Assembly: GCF_023156505.1 (NCBI RefSeq)
Contig: NZ_JALNMJ010000019.1
Coordinates: forward strand, 47,734-111,733
DNA from: Roseibium sediminicola
GTDB taxonomy: Bacteria > Pseudomonadota > Alphaproteobacteria > Rhizobiales > Stappiaceae
Length of the DNA: 64,000 bases
Direction of reading: 5' to 3'
How positions within the stretch are numbered: the stretch's first letter is position 1; each line of letters starts with the position of its first letter. The notes beneath the pieces were generated by a model, which saw nothing but the letters and a program-made list of their open reading frames with translations, had not been told where the DNA came from and did no database searches. The translations under genes and the position numbers were made by a program. This document shows, one piece after another, positions 36,201 through 43,827 of this stretch.

Positions 36201-38789
36201 GCCAAGGTGTTCGAGGTCGCAGAGACCCTCGACAGCCGCGCGACCCAGCTGGAAACCATCCTCAACGAGCGCCTGGAAAGCATCTCCGGCACGCTCACCG
36301 GTGAAAGCGAGCGCGCCCGCGACATCCTCACGGCCGTGATCTCCGAAGCCGGCGCGACCCTGTCGACCGAGAGCACGCAGCTGCGCGACGTCATTCAGGA
36401 AGCCGTCACCGCCGCGGTGCAGACCCTGGCCGAAGAGCGTACCAAGACGGTGGAAATCGTCGACGGCGCCCTCTCCCAGGCAACCGAGAAGCTCACCGGC
36501 GAAGGCGACCGCATGCGCCAGATCGTTCTCGGCTCCGTGGGCGAGGCCCGCGGCGTACTGGTCGGCGAAAGCCAGAAGGCGGCCGACGCGGTCACCACGG
36601 CCATGCAGCAGGCCACCGGCGCCATGTCGGGTGAAAGCGGCAAGATCCGCGACCTGGTGCTCAGCGCCGTCAGCGATGCCGCCCGTGCCATGGCCGCCGA
36701 AAGCGAGAATGCCCGCACGCTCTATGCCGGCACGCTGGCCGAATTCACCGGCTCGCTCACCGGCGAGAGCGAAAAGGTCCGCAACGAGCTGTCCGGCCTG
36801 ATCGCCGAAATCTCCGGCAACCTGTCCGCGGAAAGCGAACAGGCACGCATGACCCTCGCCAAGACCCTGGAGGAAATCCGCGGTCAGATGTCGAGCGAGG
36901 CCGGCATGGTCCGCGCCCGGGTCAACAGCGCGGTGGCCGAAGCCGCCGACCTCCTGGTCGGACGCGGCAACGAGGTCGCCAACGAGCTGCTTGAAAAGGC
37001 CACCAGCCTCAACGAGGCCTTCGGTGCCCGCTCCGGCGAGCTCGCCAGGATCGTCGGCACCGACGGCAACGAACTGGTCAACGCCATCGAGATGCGCGCC
37101 AACGACCTCACTGGACGCCTGTCCGAGGTCCACACCGCCATCCTGGAAGCGATCACGGTCAAGGGCCGGGATGTCACCGACACCTTCGCGCATACCGGTC
37201 TCGATGCGACCCGCTCGCTGGTCGAAGCCGGCGACCGCATCGTTGCCAGCATCAACGAGCGCAGCGCCCAGGCGACCAGCCTGCTCAGCGACACCAAGCA
37301 GCGCCTGGAAGCCGATGTCACCGAGATCCTCAACAAGATCGAGGAAAGCAACACCAACCTGCAGAGCATCGTCTCAACGGCCGGCGAGAACCTCAACGAA
37401 GTGGAGGGCAACCTGGCCCGCCGCGCCGGCGAGTTCCGCTCCGCGGTCGACCGCGCCGTGACCGACACCAATGCGACCACGACGCTGATCTCCGAGCAGG
37501 TTTCCAACCTGCGCGATGTCACCGAGACGACCCTGGCCGACATCCAGAATCTGACCGGCCGCTTCGGCGACCAGTCGGAGGAACTGACCAAGGCCGCCCG
37601 GCATCTGGAAGAGACCAACCGCTCCGTCGAGGGCCGCGTGGCCGAGCGCCGCACCGCCATCGAGGAAGTTGCCGAAACGCTTCTGTCCAAGACCGAAGCC
37701 GTCGACAGCCTCATGCGGACCTTCACCCAGACGCTGTCGGAAACGCTGGAATCGGCCGACGACAAGGCCCGCGATGCCGCCAACATGCTGTCGGCGGCCG
37801 CGGAAGCTGCCTCCAAGCAGGTGGCCGAGCAGTTCGAATCGATGCGCCTGACCGCCGGCATGGAGGGCCAGAAGGCCCGCGAAGCCATCCGGTCCGCCCA
37901 GGACGACATCATCTCGGAAATGTCGCGCACGGTCAGCGACGCCTCCGAGCGCTTCAACGATGCGGCCACCCGCATGCGTGACGTCGCCCGCGAGGTCCAT
38001 CGTGAACTGGAAGCGACCCGCAACGAACTGAAACAGGGTGTGCTCAACCTGCCGGACGAAGCCGAGGAATCCTCCGCGGCCCTGCGCAAGGTGGTCAACG
38101 AGCAGATCCGTGCGCTCACCGAGCTGTCGGAAATCGTTGCCAAGCAGTCCAACTCGCTGGACATTTCCCGGCCGCAGGCCCAGGCAGTCGCCGCCAGCGC
38201 CGCCCCTGCCCCGCAGCAACACTCTGCGCCGCAGCCGGCCCCGGCGAGCTATGCTCCGGCGGCTCCGGTCAGCGAACCCCGCCAGCAGCAGCCGGTCCGC
38301 CCGGCCGAGCCGCGCCGTCAGCAGCCGGAACCGGCCGCACCAGCCGGGTCTTCCGGCGGCAAGGGCTGGGTCGCGGATCTTCTGCGCCGCGCCTCGCGGG
38401 ATGACGATGCCAGCTCGGACACCGACATGAGCCGGACACCGCTGCAGACGGTAGAAAGCCTCAACTCGCTGTCCGTGGACATTGCCCGCGCCATCGATCA
38501 CGAGACTTTCGTCGATCTGTGGAACCGCTACCGCAACGGTGAGCGTCACGTCTTCACCCGCCGCCTTTACACCCTTCAGGGCCAGCAGACCTTCGACGAA
38601 ATCCGTCAGAAGTATTCCCGCGACCCTGAGTTCCGCACGGCGGTGGAACGCTACGTGGCCGATTTCGAGCAGCTCCTGGCCCAGGTGTCGCGCAATGACC
38701 GCGACAACATGCTCGGCCAGACGTATCTCACCTCGGACACCGGCAAGGTCTACACCATGCTGGCCCACGCCAGCGGCCGCCTCGACTAG
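33213..38789 (+). CDS. Giant growth-pole-ring-like (GPR/RgsE-type) hendecad-repeat membrane protein
   Basis: The 1,858-residue protein has the layout of the GROWTH POLE RING protein of Agrobacterium and RgsE of Sinorhizobium, which organise polar growth. Residues 1-100 are low-complexity with a basic patch (QSRRRGRGGR). Two membrane helices follow (about 101-121 and 143-164). From residue 261 to about 1646 there is a continuous helical region of 11-residue repeats, consensus R-[GS]-x-x-[IL]-x-[DE]-x-[IL]-x-x, often annotated as apolipoprotein-like. A Pro/Gln-rich linker (about 1655-1725) leads to a conserved C-terminal domain containing ETFVDLWNRYRNGERHVFTRRLYT and AVERYVADFEQLL. The large part after the membrane helices could be cytoplasmic or periplasmic; topology is not decided here. 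It is monocistronic with a strong terminator. Confidence 0.8.
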   Translation: MANPTKAKDPAEAALSAVEEALKLDFGGPETMLSEPAAQASAAQAEPAHRAEADTKGTTQREERQSRRRGRGGRPPAANDDRRNIGSLIYALQRRPSSAPFWGALALSALWAALGSSLFMSAFSDKVTSLTDPQALLASPEMILAAVGIVVPIIFFFVMAMMIWRAQEMRIVARGMTEVALRLAEPEDMAKESILSVGQAIRREVAAMGDGIERAIARASELEVLVHNEVSSLERSYNDNELKIRGLIEELVSQRESIVMNAERVRETIAGAHENFASQLSSTSGELGSNVDLATQRMIDAVNSRVEELTATVDSRIESLGATLNASGNELVDSLTVRAEDYVARLSTTGNDLVDSLAETGATMWETLTARGNDVNERFASTANTFVETLSARSTEINETLATSSTSVISSMSEKADEFRLTLENTGNTVGDIITARGEEINANLSLTSGRLIDTITSRTEELVATVDSRVTSLDESLAETGNRVVESISEKGQTVTDTISIRGAEIVETLSSRSTEVAEILRGTGESIVVDLSLRGGEIASKLDETAGSLTETITVRGGELAEKFDNISERIYTAISIDGAELDQRLAARSNEMATILEQQTVGFRETLESVSGTFAAGLGEQTNALTLKLAETGTQLAELIGSRGDRVAGDINQISGQIAETLEVRGQALQEGLSTRLTELETIVTDRGGQLIDAFDTKTLLLSEALDSRLGTLDTTFAARIDAMDASLGDRIAAMDASLDQRYSAIDGTLSERISTMDTSLEQRFTMMDATLTDRISTLDSSLEQRFTGMDTSLSERISTMDASLGSHINTLDLTLDQRTAAFEATLEARTQILSDAIENRTTGISDALEEKTRNITDVLADRSDAITLQLGQRIEAAGNTLAERAEDIGKSLSERVDGAAVSMAEKAELLSASMTSGTDRIDETLDARARQISETLINRTKEIAQAFVEGQDEMTSALDNRLAEAGNVLGKQSEELTESLSERIAEINVSLGAKVFEVAETLDSRATQLETILNERLESISGTLTGESERARDILTAVISEAGATLSTESTQLRDVIQEAVTAAVQTLAEERTKTVEIVDGALSQATEKLTGEGDRMRQIVLGSVGEARGVLVGESQKAADAVTTAMQQATGAMSGESGKIRDLVLSAVSDAARAMAAESENARTLYAGTLAEFTGSLTGESEKVRNELSGLIAEISGNLSAESEQARMTLAKTLEEIRGQMSSEAGMVRARVNSAVAEAADLLVGRGNEVANELLEKATSLNEAFGARSGELARIVGTDGNELVNAIEMRANDLTGRLSEVHTAILEAITVKGRDVTDTFAHTGLDATRSLVEAGDRIVASINERSAQATSLLSDTKQRLEADVTEILNKIEESNTNLQSIVSTAGENLNEVEGNLARRAGEFRSAVDRAVTDTNATTTLISEQVSNLRDVTETTLADIQNLTGRFGDQSEELTKAARHLEETNRSVEGRVAERRTAIEEVAETLLSKTEAVDSLMRTFTQTLSETLESADDKARDAANMLSAAAEAASKQVAEQFESMRLTAGMEGQKAREAIRSAQDDIISEMSRTVSDASERFNDAATRMRDVAREVHRELEATRNELKQGVLNLPDEAEESSAALRKVVNEQIRALTELSEIVAKQSNSLDISRPQAQAVAASAAPAPQQHSAPQPAPASYAPAAPVSEPRQQQPVRPAEPRRQQPEPAAPAGSSGGKGWVADLLRRASRDDDASSDTDMSRTPLQTVESLNSLSVDIARAIDHETFVDLWNRYRNGERHVFTRRLYTLQGQQTFDEIRQKYSRDPEFRTAVERYVADFEQLLAQVSRNDRDNMLGQTYLTSDTGKVYTMLAHASGRLD
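33993..38150 (+). repeat. 33-bp (11-codon) periodic region
   Basis: The hendecad register set at residue 261 (33993) is still in phase at residue 712 (41 units), 1394 (103 units) and 1537 (116 units), with no residue gained or lost. The clearest DNA-level tandem repeats are at 35361-35723, eleven 33-bp units of the type D-x-[ST]-L-x-x-R-x-x-x-[ML]. Confidence 0.8.
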
Positions 38790-38809
38790 GTCGAGACCAT
38801 CAAGACGCG

Positions 38810-38837
38810 AAAAAGGCGGCCCCGGGCCGCCTTTTTT
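38810..38837 (+). terminator. Intrinsic terminator of the giant gene
   Basis: The stem AAAGGCGGCC / GGCCGCCTTT is followed by a run of seven T, 20 bp past the stop. Confidence 0.9.
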
Positions 38838-38889
38838 TGGGGACCTGATTGGCCTCCCATGGTTTCAGAAACCTGAAACCTTCCCCCCT

Positions 38890-39042
38890 GGTGTCACCCC
38901 GGGCGAGCGACGCGAGACCCGGGGCCTACTCATTTCCAGAGCGCCCCTTTCTTTGGCACTGCTTAGCCGCTTCCTCCCTTTTTTAACAAGTGGACATGCG
39001 AGTAGGCCCCGACTCTGCGCTGTGCTTGGCCGGGGTGACACC
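38890..39042. repeat. Palindromic repeat family C, copy 1
   Basis: The arms GGTGTCACCCCGG (38890-38902) and CCGGGGTGACACC (39030-39042) are perfect inverses. The internal GGCCTACTCATTTCCAGAG string recurs in copy 2 at 40076. A partial third match (CCCACTCATTTCCAGAG) lies at about 39075-39092. Confidence 0.75.
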
Positions 39043-39165
39043 GGGGTTATGCGGACTTTGACCTCCCCCGGAGCCCACTCATTTCCAGAGACCGACCAGT
39101 TGGCGCGACCAATCTCGCGGCAAGATCCACTCCCGTCTCAGGCCCTTTTCCTCGAAATCTCATTT

Positions 39166-39181
39166 TGTGATGTTCGTCACA
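39166..39181. promoter_or_regulatory. CRP-like palindrome upstream of hcp
   Basis: TGTGA-TGTTCG-TCACA is a perfect match to the TGTGA-N6-TCACA consensus of CRP-type regulators. It lies about 150 bp before the -24 element. A membrane adenylate cyclase is encoded at 43915, but no CRP gene is in the window. Confidence 0.5.
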
Positions 39182-39217
39182 CTTTCACTGCGCATGTTTG
39201 TTCGCATCAACTGGAGG

Positions 39218-39239
39218 ACTGTGCAGAAATCTGCACAGT
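39218..39239. promoter_or_regulatory. Perfect 22-bp dyad, candidate enhancer site for sigma-54 activator
   Basis: ACTGTGCAGA-AA-TCTGCACAGT has ten-base arms without mismatch. Its centre is about 85 bp upstream of the -24 element, a normal place for an upstream activating sequence of a bacterial enhancer-binding protein. Confidence 0.6.
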
Positions 39240-39312
39240 TGCACATTTTAACACTTTCGCCTTGAAGGGATTTTCTCTTTAAATATCAACGAACTGAGGA
39301 AGTCTCGCCAAG

Positions 39313-39330
39313 TTGGCACGCCTGTTGCAA
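39313..39330 (+). promoter_or_regulatory. Consensus sigma-54 promoter of hcp
   Basis: TTGGCACG-CCTG-TTGCAA reproduces the sigma-54 consensus at every key position, with ten bases between GG and GC. The predicted start is near 39341, leaving an ~85-nt leader before the hcp ATG. Confidence 0.82.
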
Positions 39331-39425
39331 TTCTGTTTGCATCGGCACCGGACAACACGGCGCCCCGGAAATCGAAAAGACAACAGGCAGTACAGACACC
39401 AACGCAAGATCCAAGGAGACTGAAA

Positions 39426-39938
39426 ATGTCCAACATCGCATATGTCACCATCAAAGGCGCAACCCAGGGCGACATCACGTCCGACGCCACCACCGCCGAC
39501 AGCATCGGCAACCTGTGGCAGGAAGGCCATGAAGGCGAATCCCTGGTCTATGCCTTCGAACAGCACGCCGTTGTGCCGCGGGACCCGCAGTCCGGCTCCA
39601 TCATCGCCACACGGCGCCACATGCCGACCTCTTTCATGAAGCCGGTCGACAAGGCCACCCCGTTGCTGTGGCAGGCATTGGCCACCGGCGAGACCCTGGA
39701 AATCGAAGTCCAGTTCTGGCGCACGTCAACCTCGGGCGTTCAGGAACACTACTACACGGTCAAGTTCGAAGACGCCGTCCTGGTCGAAGGCAAGACGATC
39801 CTGCCGGATGTGAATGACGAAACCAACGCCTCCCGCGGCGATTGCGACAAGTGGTCCTTCACCTACCGCAAGGCCGTCTGGACCCACGAGAAAGCCGGTA
39901 CCAACGCATCCGACGACTACCGCGCTCCGGTCACCTAA
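39426..39938 (+). CDS. hcp: Orphan Hcp, type VI secretion tube protein/effector
   Basis: The 170-residue protein matches the Hcp1-type family: IKGATQGDITSDATTADSIGNLW, HAVVPRDPQSGSIIATRRHMPTSFMKPVDKATPLLWQAL, then LEIEVQFWRTSTSGVQEHYYTVKFEDA and FTYRKAVWTHEKAGTNASDDYRAP. Hcp hexamers stack to form the tube that is fired by a type VI secretion system. No other T6SS gene is in the window, so it is an orphan copy that would rely on a system elsewhere. GGAG precedes the ATG at 39426. Regulation appears elaborate: sigma-54 promoter, 22-bp dyad and CRP-like box. It is flanked by repeat C copies and ended by a terminator. Confidence 0.92.
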   Translation: MSNIAYVTIKGATQGDITSDATTADSIGNLWQEGHEGESLVYAFEQHAVVPRDPQSGSIIATRRHMPTSFMKPVDKATPLLWQALATGETLEIEVQFWRTSTSGVQEHYYTVKFEDAVLVEGKTILPDVNDETNASRGDCDKWSFTYRKAVWTHEKAGTNASDDYRAPVT

Positions 39939-39966
39939 GGCCTGACATAGCCCCAATAACACCCTT

Positions 39967-39990
39967 GGACCGCGACCTGCAACGCGGTCC
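39967..39990 (+). other. Hairpin after hcp
   Basis: GGACCGCG / CGCGGTCC with an 8-nt loop, upstream of the terminator. It may protect the hcp mRNA 3' end. Confidence 0.5.
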
Positions 39991-40023
39991 GATCAGCCGA
40001 AGGGATGCCCCTCCTGCCGGCTC

Positions 40024-40057
40024 AAACCGCCCGGTCCCACCACCGGGCGGTTTTTTT
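40024..40057 (+). terminator. Intrinsic terminator of hcp
   Basis: The stem AAACCGCCCGGT / ACCGGGCGGTTT is followed by a run of seven T in total. Confidence 0.9.
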
Positions 40058-40075
40058 AGGACCAAGCTCCCCTCA

Positions 40076-40229
40076 GGTGTCACCCCGGGCGAGCATCGCG
40101 AGACCCGGGGCCTACTCATTTCCAGAGCGTTTTGTTTTCCGGCACGGCAGAGCCGCAATTTGGCACCGCTTCGACAAGCGGAACTGCGAGTGGGCCCCGG
40201 CTCGCGCCGCGCTTGGCCGGGGTGACGCC
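40076..40229. repeat. Palindromic repeat family C, copy 2
   Basis: The arms GGTGTCACCCCGG (40076-40088) and CCGGGGTGACGCC (40217-40229) have one mismatch. It is in the same orientation and nearly the same length as copy 1, so the two copies form a direct repeat around hcp. Confidence 0.75.
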
Positions 40230-40276
40230 AGAGAGTGCCGCTGAAAACAGTGTTTCACGTCCAGTGACCGCTTGCC

Positions 40277-40810
40277 CTAATCGCTCACCCCGTCCAGCTC
40301 CCCGGCAAGATTTTCCCGGATCCGCCGGGTCACTTCCAGAAAGCCTTCGATCTCGCTCGCCGACAGGCCGTCCAGCATGCGCTGCTCAACGGCTTTCAGT
40401 TTGGGGCCGAGGTCCTCATAGACCGACCGGCCCTCGTCGGAAAGTTTCAGGAGGAAGCTGCGGCCGTCGGCGGCGTTGCTCTCGCGCACCAGGAAGCCGC
40501 GCTCCTCCATGCGTTTGACCGCCCGGCTGACCACCACCTTGTCCATGCTGGAGCGGGCGACGATTTCCGTTGCCTGCAGGCCTGAGGAGGCCGATCCAAG
40601 GATCGCCATGGTGCGCCACTCGGCCGGCATCATGCCGTAATCGCGCTGATAAACCGCCGACAATGCCCGTGTAACGTCGGAATAAAACACCCGAACCCGA
40701 TAGGGAAAAAACGTTTCCAGCTCGAAGGAAGCGGCGTCTTCAGTCGCCGTTTCAACCGCGTTTTCAATAAGTTCCGAGACATCCTCGTTCAGGTCGGTCA
40801 GCTTGCTCAT
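40277..40810 (-). CDS. MarR family transcriptional regulator
   Basis: This 177-residue winged-helix protein has SAVYQRDYGMMPAEWRTMAILG, the recognition region ATEIVARSSMDKVVVSRAVKRMEERGFLVRE and the wing NAADGRSFLLKLSDEG, all typical of MarR. An N-terminal ~35-residue acidic extension precedes the domain. It is divergent from a TRAP transporter operon, and the shared region has two tandem near-palindromic sites, so it probably represses the transporter until a ligand (perhaps an aromatic or other organic acid) binds. Confidence 0.9.
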   Translation of the reverse strand: MSKLTDLNEDVSELIENAVETATEDAASFELETFFPYRVRVFYSDVTRALSAVYQRDYGMMPAEWRTMAILGSASSGLQATEIVARSSMDKVVVSRAVKRMEERGFLVRESNAADGRSFLLKLSDEGRSVYEDLGPKLKAVEQRMLDGLSASEIEGFLEVTRRIRENLAGELDGVSD

Positions 40811-40854
40811 CGGTCCTCAGCATCGTCCGTTTGGCTATCAACACGATTTTACGA

Positions 40855-40882
40855 TTGACTTGGTTTCACTTGCAACTATTTT
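40855..40882 (+). promoter_or_regulatory. Putative sigma-70 promoter of the TRAP operon
   Basis: TTGACT (40855-40860) and TATTTT (40877-40882) are separated by 16 bp. The promoter overlaps operator 1, consistent with repression by occlusion. Confidence 0.45.
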
Positions 40883-40903
40883 GTTTCATATGTAACTATG
40901 TTG
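40863..40903. promoter_or_regulatory. Two tandem MarR operators, 20-bp period
   Basis: Two copies of GTTTCAxxTGxAACTATxTTG start at 40863 and 40883, exactly 20 bp apart (two helical turns). The second contains GTTTCATATGTAAC, a 14-bp palindrome with one mismatched pair (positions 4/11). They lie in the MarR/dctP divergent region. Confidence 0.7.
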
Positions 40904-40974
40904 AGTATCGCACCTCAGACACAGGATCATACCGGCAAGACCGGCCTTCATGAAATGAGGGGGAGGAGAAAATC

Positions 40975-42003
40975 ATGAAACAGTTTAAAGCACTTTCCAT
41001 TCTGGCAGGCGTCGCCGCGACCGCCCTGACCGGCCTCGTCTCGACCGCAAGCGCCGACGAACTGGTGCTGTCGTCCTGGCTGCCGCCGAAACACCCGATC
41101 GTCACCGGCGTCATCGAGCCCTGGGCCGCCCAGGTCGCCGATGTCACCGAGGGCCGCGTCACGGTGCGCATCTTGCCGAAGCCGGTCGGCTCGCCGCCGG
41201 AGCATTTCGACCTTGCCGCCGAAGGCATTGTCGACATCACCTACGGCCTGCATTCCTTCACCAAGGACGACCGCTTCCTGCGCTCGCGCATCGGCCAGTT
41301 CTCCTTCATCGCGGACACCGCGACCGACGGCTCGAAGGCCTATTGGGACGTTTATGCCGGTTCGCTGGACGCGCAAGCCGAGCATCAGGGCACCAAGCTT
41401 CTGGGCCTTTGGGTGCACGGCCCGGGCATGTTCCACAACAACCAGCGCAAGATTGAGACCCCGGAAGATTTCTCCGGCCTGAAGGTGCGCACGCCGGGCG
41501 GCTACATTGCCGGTCTTGCCCAGGATCTCGACATCATCACCCAGTTCATGGGCCCGGGCGAAGTCTATGAAAAACTCTCCCGCGGCGTCATTGACGGCGT
41601 CACCTTCCCGATGGAAGCCCTGCAGGCGTTCAATCTGACCGATCACATCAAATTTTCCATGCGCATCCCGGGCGGCATCTACAACACCTCCTGGTTCATG
41701 GTCATGAACGAGGACATCTGGGACGGCATTTCAGCGGAAGACCAGACCGCCATTGAAGGTGTCTCCGGCGCTGCCCTTGCCGAGTTGGCCGGGTCCGTCT
41801 GGGACAGCGCCGACACGCGCGGCGCGGCCTATATCGCCGACAAGGACATCGAGGTCTATGACGCCCCGGCCCCGGTTCTCGAAGCCGTCAAGGCGCTCGC
41901 TGCCAAGCATGAGGCCGCCTGGGCAGACGCGGTTGAGAAGACCGGCTTTGACGGCACTGCCGCCCTCGCAGCCTTCCGCGACCAGACCGGCATCAAGCCC
42001 TGA
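40975..42003 (+). CDS. TRAP transporter substrate-binding protein DctP family
   Basis: This 342-residue periplasmic binding protein has a Sec signal peptide (MKQFKALSILAGVAATALTGLVSTASA, cleavage about 27). The mature protein starts DELVLSSWLPPKHPI, and the DctP segment EDFSGLKVRTPGG includes the conserved Arg that usually holds a carboxylate. GGGGGAGGAG lies just before the ATG. It is the first gene of a complete TRAP operon (P-Q-M) under MarR control. The likely substrate is an organic acid, identity unknown. Confidence 0.92.
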   Translation: MKQFKALSILAGVAATALTGLVSTASADELVLSSWLPPKHPIVTGVIEPWAAQVADVTEGRVTVRILPKPVGSPPEHFDLAAEGIVDITYGLHSFTKDDRFLRSRIGQFSFIADTATDGSKAYWDVYAGSLDAQAEHQGTKLLGLWVHGPGMFHNNQRKIETPEDFSGLKVRTPGGYIAGLAQDLDIITQFMGPGEVYEKLSRGVIDGVTFPMEALQAFNLTDHIKFSMRIPGGIYNTSWFMVMNEDIWDGISAEDQTAIEGVSGAALAELAGSVWDSADTRGAAYIADKDIEVYDAPAPVLEAVKALAAKHEAAWADAVEKTGFDGTAALAAFRDQTGIKP

Positions 42004-42005
42004 TC

Positions 42006-42515
42006 ATGCTGCCGCAGCCACACACAGACGCTCCGGGCCGGATTGCAAAGATCCGGCGCGGAGCCGCCTTTCTTCTCGGCCTGGCCTGTCTGCTGGTGCT
42101 GGCCGCGCTGATCGGCCTGACCTGCGTCGACGTCGTCGCGCGCTATGCCTTCAACAGCCCGGTTACCGGCGCTTATGAATTGACGGAGATCCTGCTCGCC
42201 ACCCTGATCTTCCTCGCCCTGCCGCTGACGACGGCCGCCGGCGAACATATTGAGGTGGAACTGCTCGACGGCCTGAAAGGCAGTTTCCTGAAGCGGCTCG
42301 GCACCGTTGCGGCCGCCATCTGTACTGTCGGGATTTTCGGTGTCATCGCCGTGGAGATGGTCGGCCATGCCGAAAAACTGGGCCGCCGCGGCCGGGTGAC
42401 GGATTCCCTGGAAATACCGCTCTCCCTGGTCGGCTGGCTCGGCGCGGCTTCCTTTGCCGTCTCGGCCCTGGCCGCTCTCTTCTTCTTCACCAAACGTTTC
42501 CGCGAAAAGGCCTGA
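42006..42515 (+). CDS. TRAP transporter small permease DctQ family
   Basis: The 169-residue protein has four membrane helices, including GAAFLLGLACLLVLAALIGLTCVDVVARY and the DctQ signature TGAYELTEILLATLIFLALPLTTAAGEHIEVELL. It starts two bases after the dctP stop. It partners the large permease in Na+-driven uptake. Confidence 0.9.
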   Translation: MLPQPHTDAPGRIAKIRRGAAFLLGLACLLVLAALIGLTCVDVVARYAFNSPVTGAYELTEILLATLIFLALPLTTAAGEHIEVELLDGLKGSFLKRLGTVAAAICTVGIFGVIAVEMVGHAEKLGRRGRVTDSLEIPLSLVGWLGAASFAVSALAALFFFTKRFREKA

Positions 42516-42519
42516 GCCC

Positions 42520-43827
42520 GTGTTTGAAGCTCTGATCGGATTTGGCGCTCTGTTCGCCCTCGTGCTGGTGCGCGTGCCCATCGCCATCGCCATGATCATC
42601 GTCGGCACCGCCGGTTTTGCCGCCTTGCGCAACTGGAACGCGGCGCTGAACCTGCTCGGCAACGCCGCCTTCGACACCGGCCTCTCCTTCACGCTCTCGG
42701 TGATCCCGCTGTTCATCCTGATGGGCAATCTTCTGACCATCTCCGGCGTCAGCCAGTCGCTGTTCTCCACGGCCCATCGCCTGCTGCACCGTATGCGCGG
42801 CGGTCTCGCCATGGCGGCGATCGTTGCCTGCGGCGGTTTTTCCGCCGTCTGCGGCTCGTCGCTGGCAACAGCCGCGACCATGTCCAAGGTGGCGATGCCC
42901 TCCATGCGCAAGGCCGGTTATGCCGACAGCCTCGCCACCGGCTCGATCGCCGCTGGCGGCACGCTCGGCATCCTGATCCCGCCCAGCGTCATCCTGATCA
43001 TCTACGGCCTCTTGACAGAGGCCGATATCGGCAAGCTGTTCATCGCCGGTATCATCCCGGGCCTGCTCGGTGTTTTGTTCTATCTCGCCGCCGTCTATGT
43101 CACCGTGCTGTTGAAGCCCGGCCTTGCCCCGCAGGACGCGGAAGACCTGCAGCTTGAGCGCAAGGACGTCTGGGGCGTTCTGGCCGTGGTCGGCCTCTTC
43201 GCCGTGATCATGATCGGCATCTATGGCGGTTTCTTTACTCCGACGGAAGCCGCCGGTATCGGCGCCGCCGCCGCGCTCGTGATTGCGCTTGTCTCCGGAG
43301 GCCTCACCTGGGAAAAACTCTACAGCGCGGGCCTCAACTGCGCCCGCACCACGGCGATGATCTTCGCCATCATCATCGGCGCGGAAGTGTTTTCAAATTT
43401 CATCAGCTATGCCGGCGTGCCGGATGCCCTGCTCAGCTTCGTCCAGTCGCTCGACGTCAACGCCTATGTGGTCATCCTCGTGCTGGTGCTGATTTACGTG
43501 GTCCTCGGCGCGGTCCTGGAGAGCCTTTCCATGATCCTGCTGACCGTGCCGGTGTTCTTCCCGCTGGTGACCTCGCTCGATTTCGGCAGCGGCCTCCTGT
43601 CGGACCCGGAAATGGTGCTGATCTGGTTCGGCATTGTCGTCGTCGTGGTCACCGAGATCAGCCTGATCTCGCCGCCCATCGGCCTGAATGTGTTCGTGCT
43701 GCGCTCGGTCCTGACCGACGTGCCGCTCCGGACCATGTTCGCCGGCATCCTGCCCTTCTGGCTGGCCGATATCCTGCGGCTGGCGCTCCTGATCGCGGTT
43801 CCGGCGCTGTCCCTGCTTCTGGTCTGA
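42520..43827 (+). CDS. TRAP transporter large permease DctM family
   Basis: This 435-residue protein has about twelve membrane segments. DctM signatures include GFSAVCGSSLATAATMSKVAMPSMRKAGY, ATGSIAAGGTLGILIPPSVILIIYG and FFTPTEAAGIGA. The GTG at 42520, four bases past dctQ, gives the usual N-terminus VFEALIGFGALFALVLVRVPIAIAM. An ATG at 42454 inside dctQ is in frame but unlikely. Confidence 0.92.
   Translation: MFEALIGFGALFALVLVRVPIAIAMIIVGTAGFAALRNWNAALNLLGNAAFDTGLSFTLSVIPLFILMGNLLTISGVSQSLFSTAHRLLHRMRGGLAMAAIVACGGFSAVCGSSLATAATMSKVAMPSMRKAGYADSLATGSIAAGGTLGILIPPSVILIIYGLLTEADIGKLFIAGIIPGLLGVLFYLAAVYVTVLLKPGLAPQDAEDLQLERKDVWGVLAVVGLFAVIMIGIYGGFFTPTEAAGIGAAAALVIALVSGGLTWEKLYSAGLNCARTTAMIFAIIIGAEVFSNFISYAGVPDALLSFVQSLDVNAYVVILVLVLIYVVLGAVLESLSMILLTVPVFFPLVTSLDFGSGLLSDPEMVLIWFGIVVVVVTEISLISPPIGLNVFVLRSVLTDVPLRTMFAGILPFWLADILRLALLIAVPALSLLLV

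Noticed and set aside
35343..37193. A 616-codon minus-strand frame and other long frames inside the giant gene
   Set aside because: They arise from the 33-bp periodic codon pattern of the hendecad repeat and have no independent start signals.
39426..40229. A complete type VI secretion island around hcp
   Set aside because: No tss, vgrG or effector/immunity gene is present within the window; only the orphan tube gene is supported.
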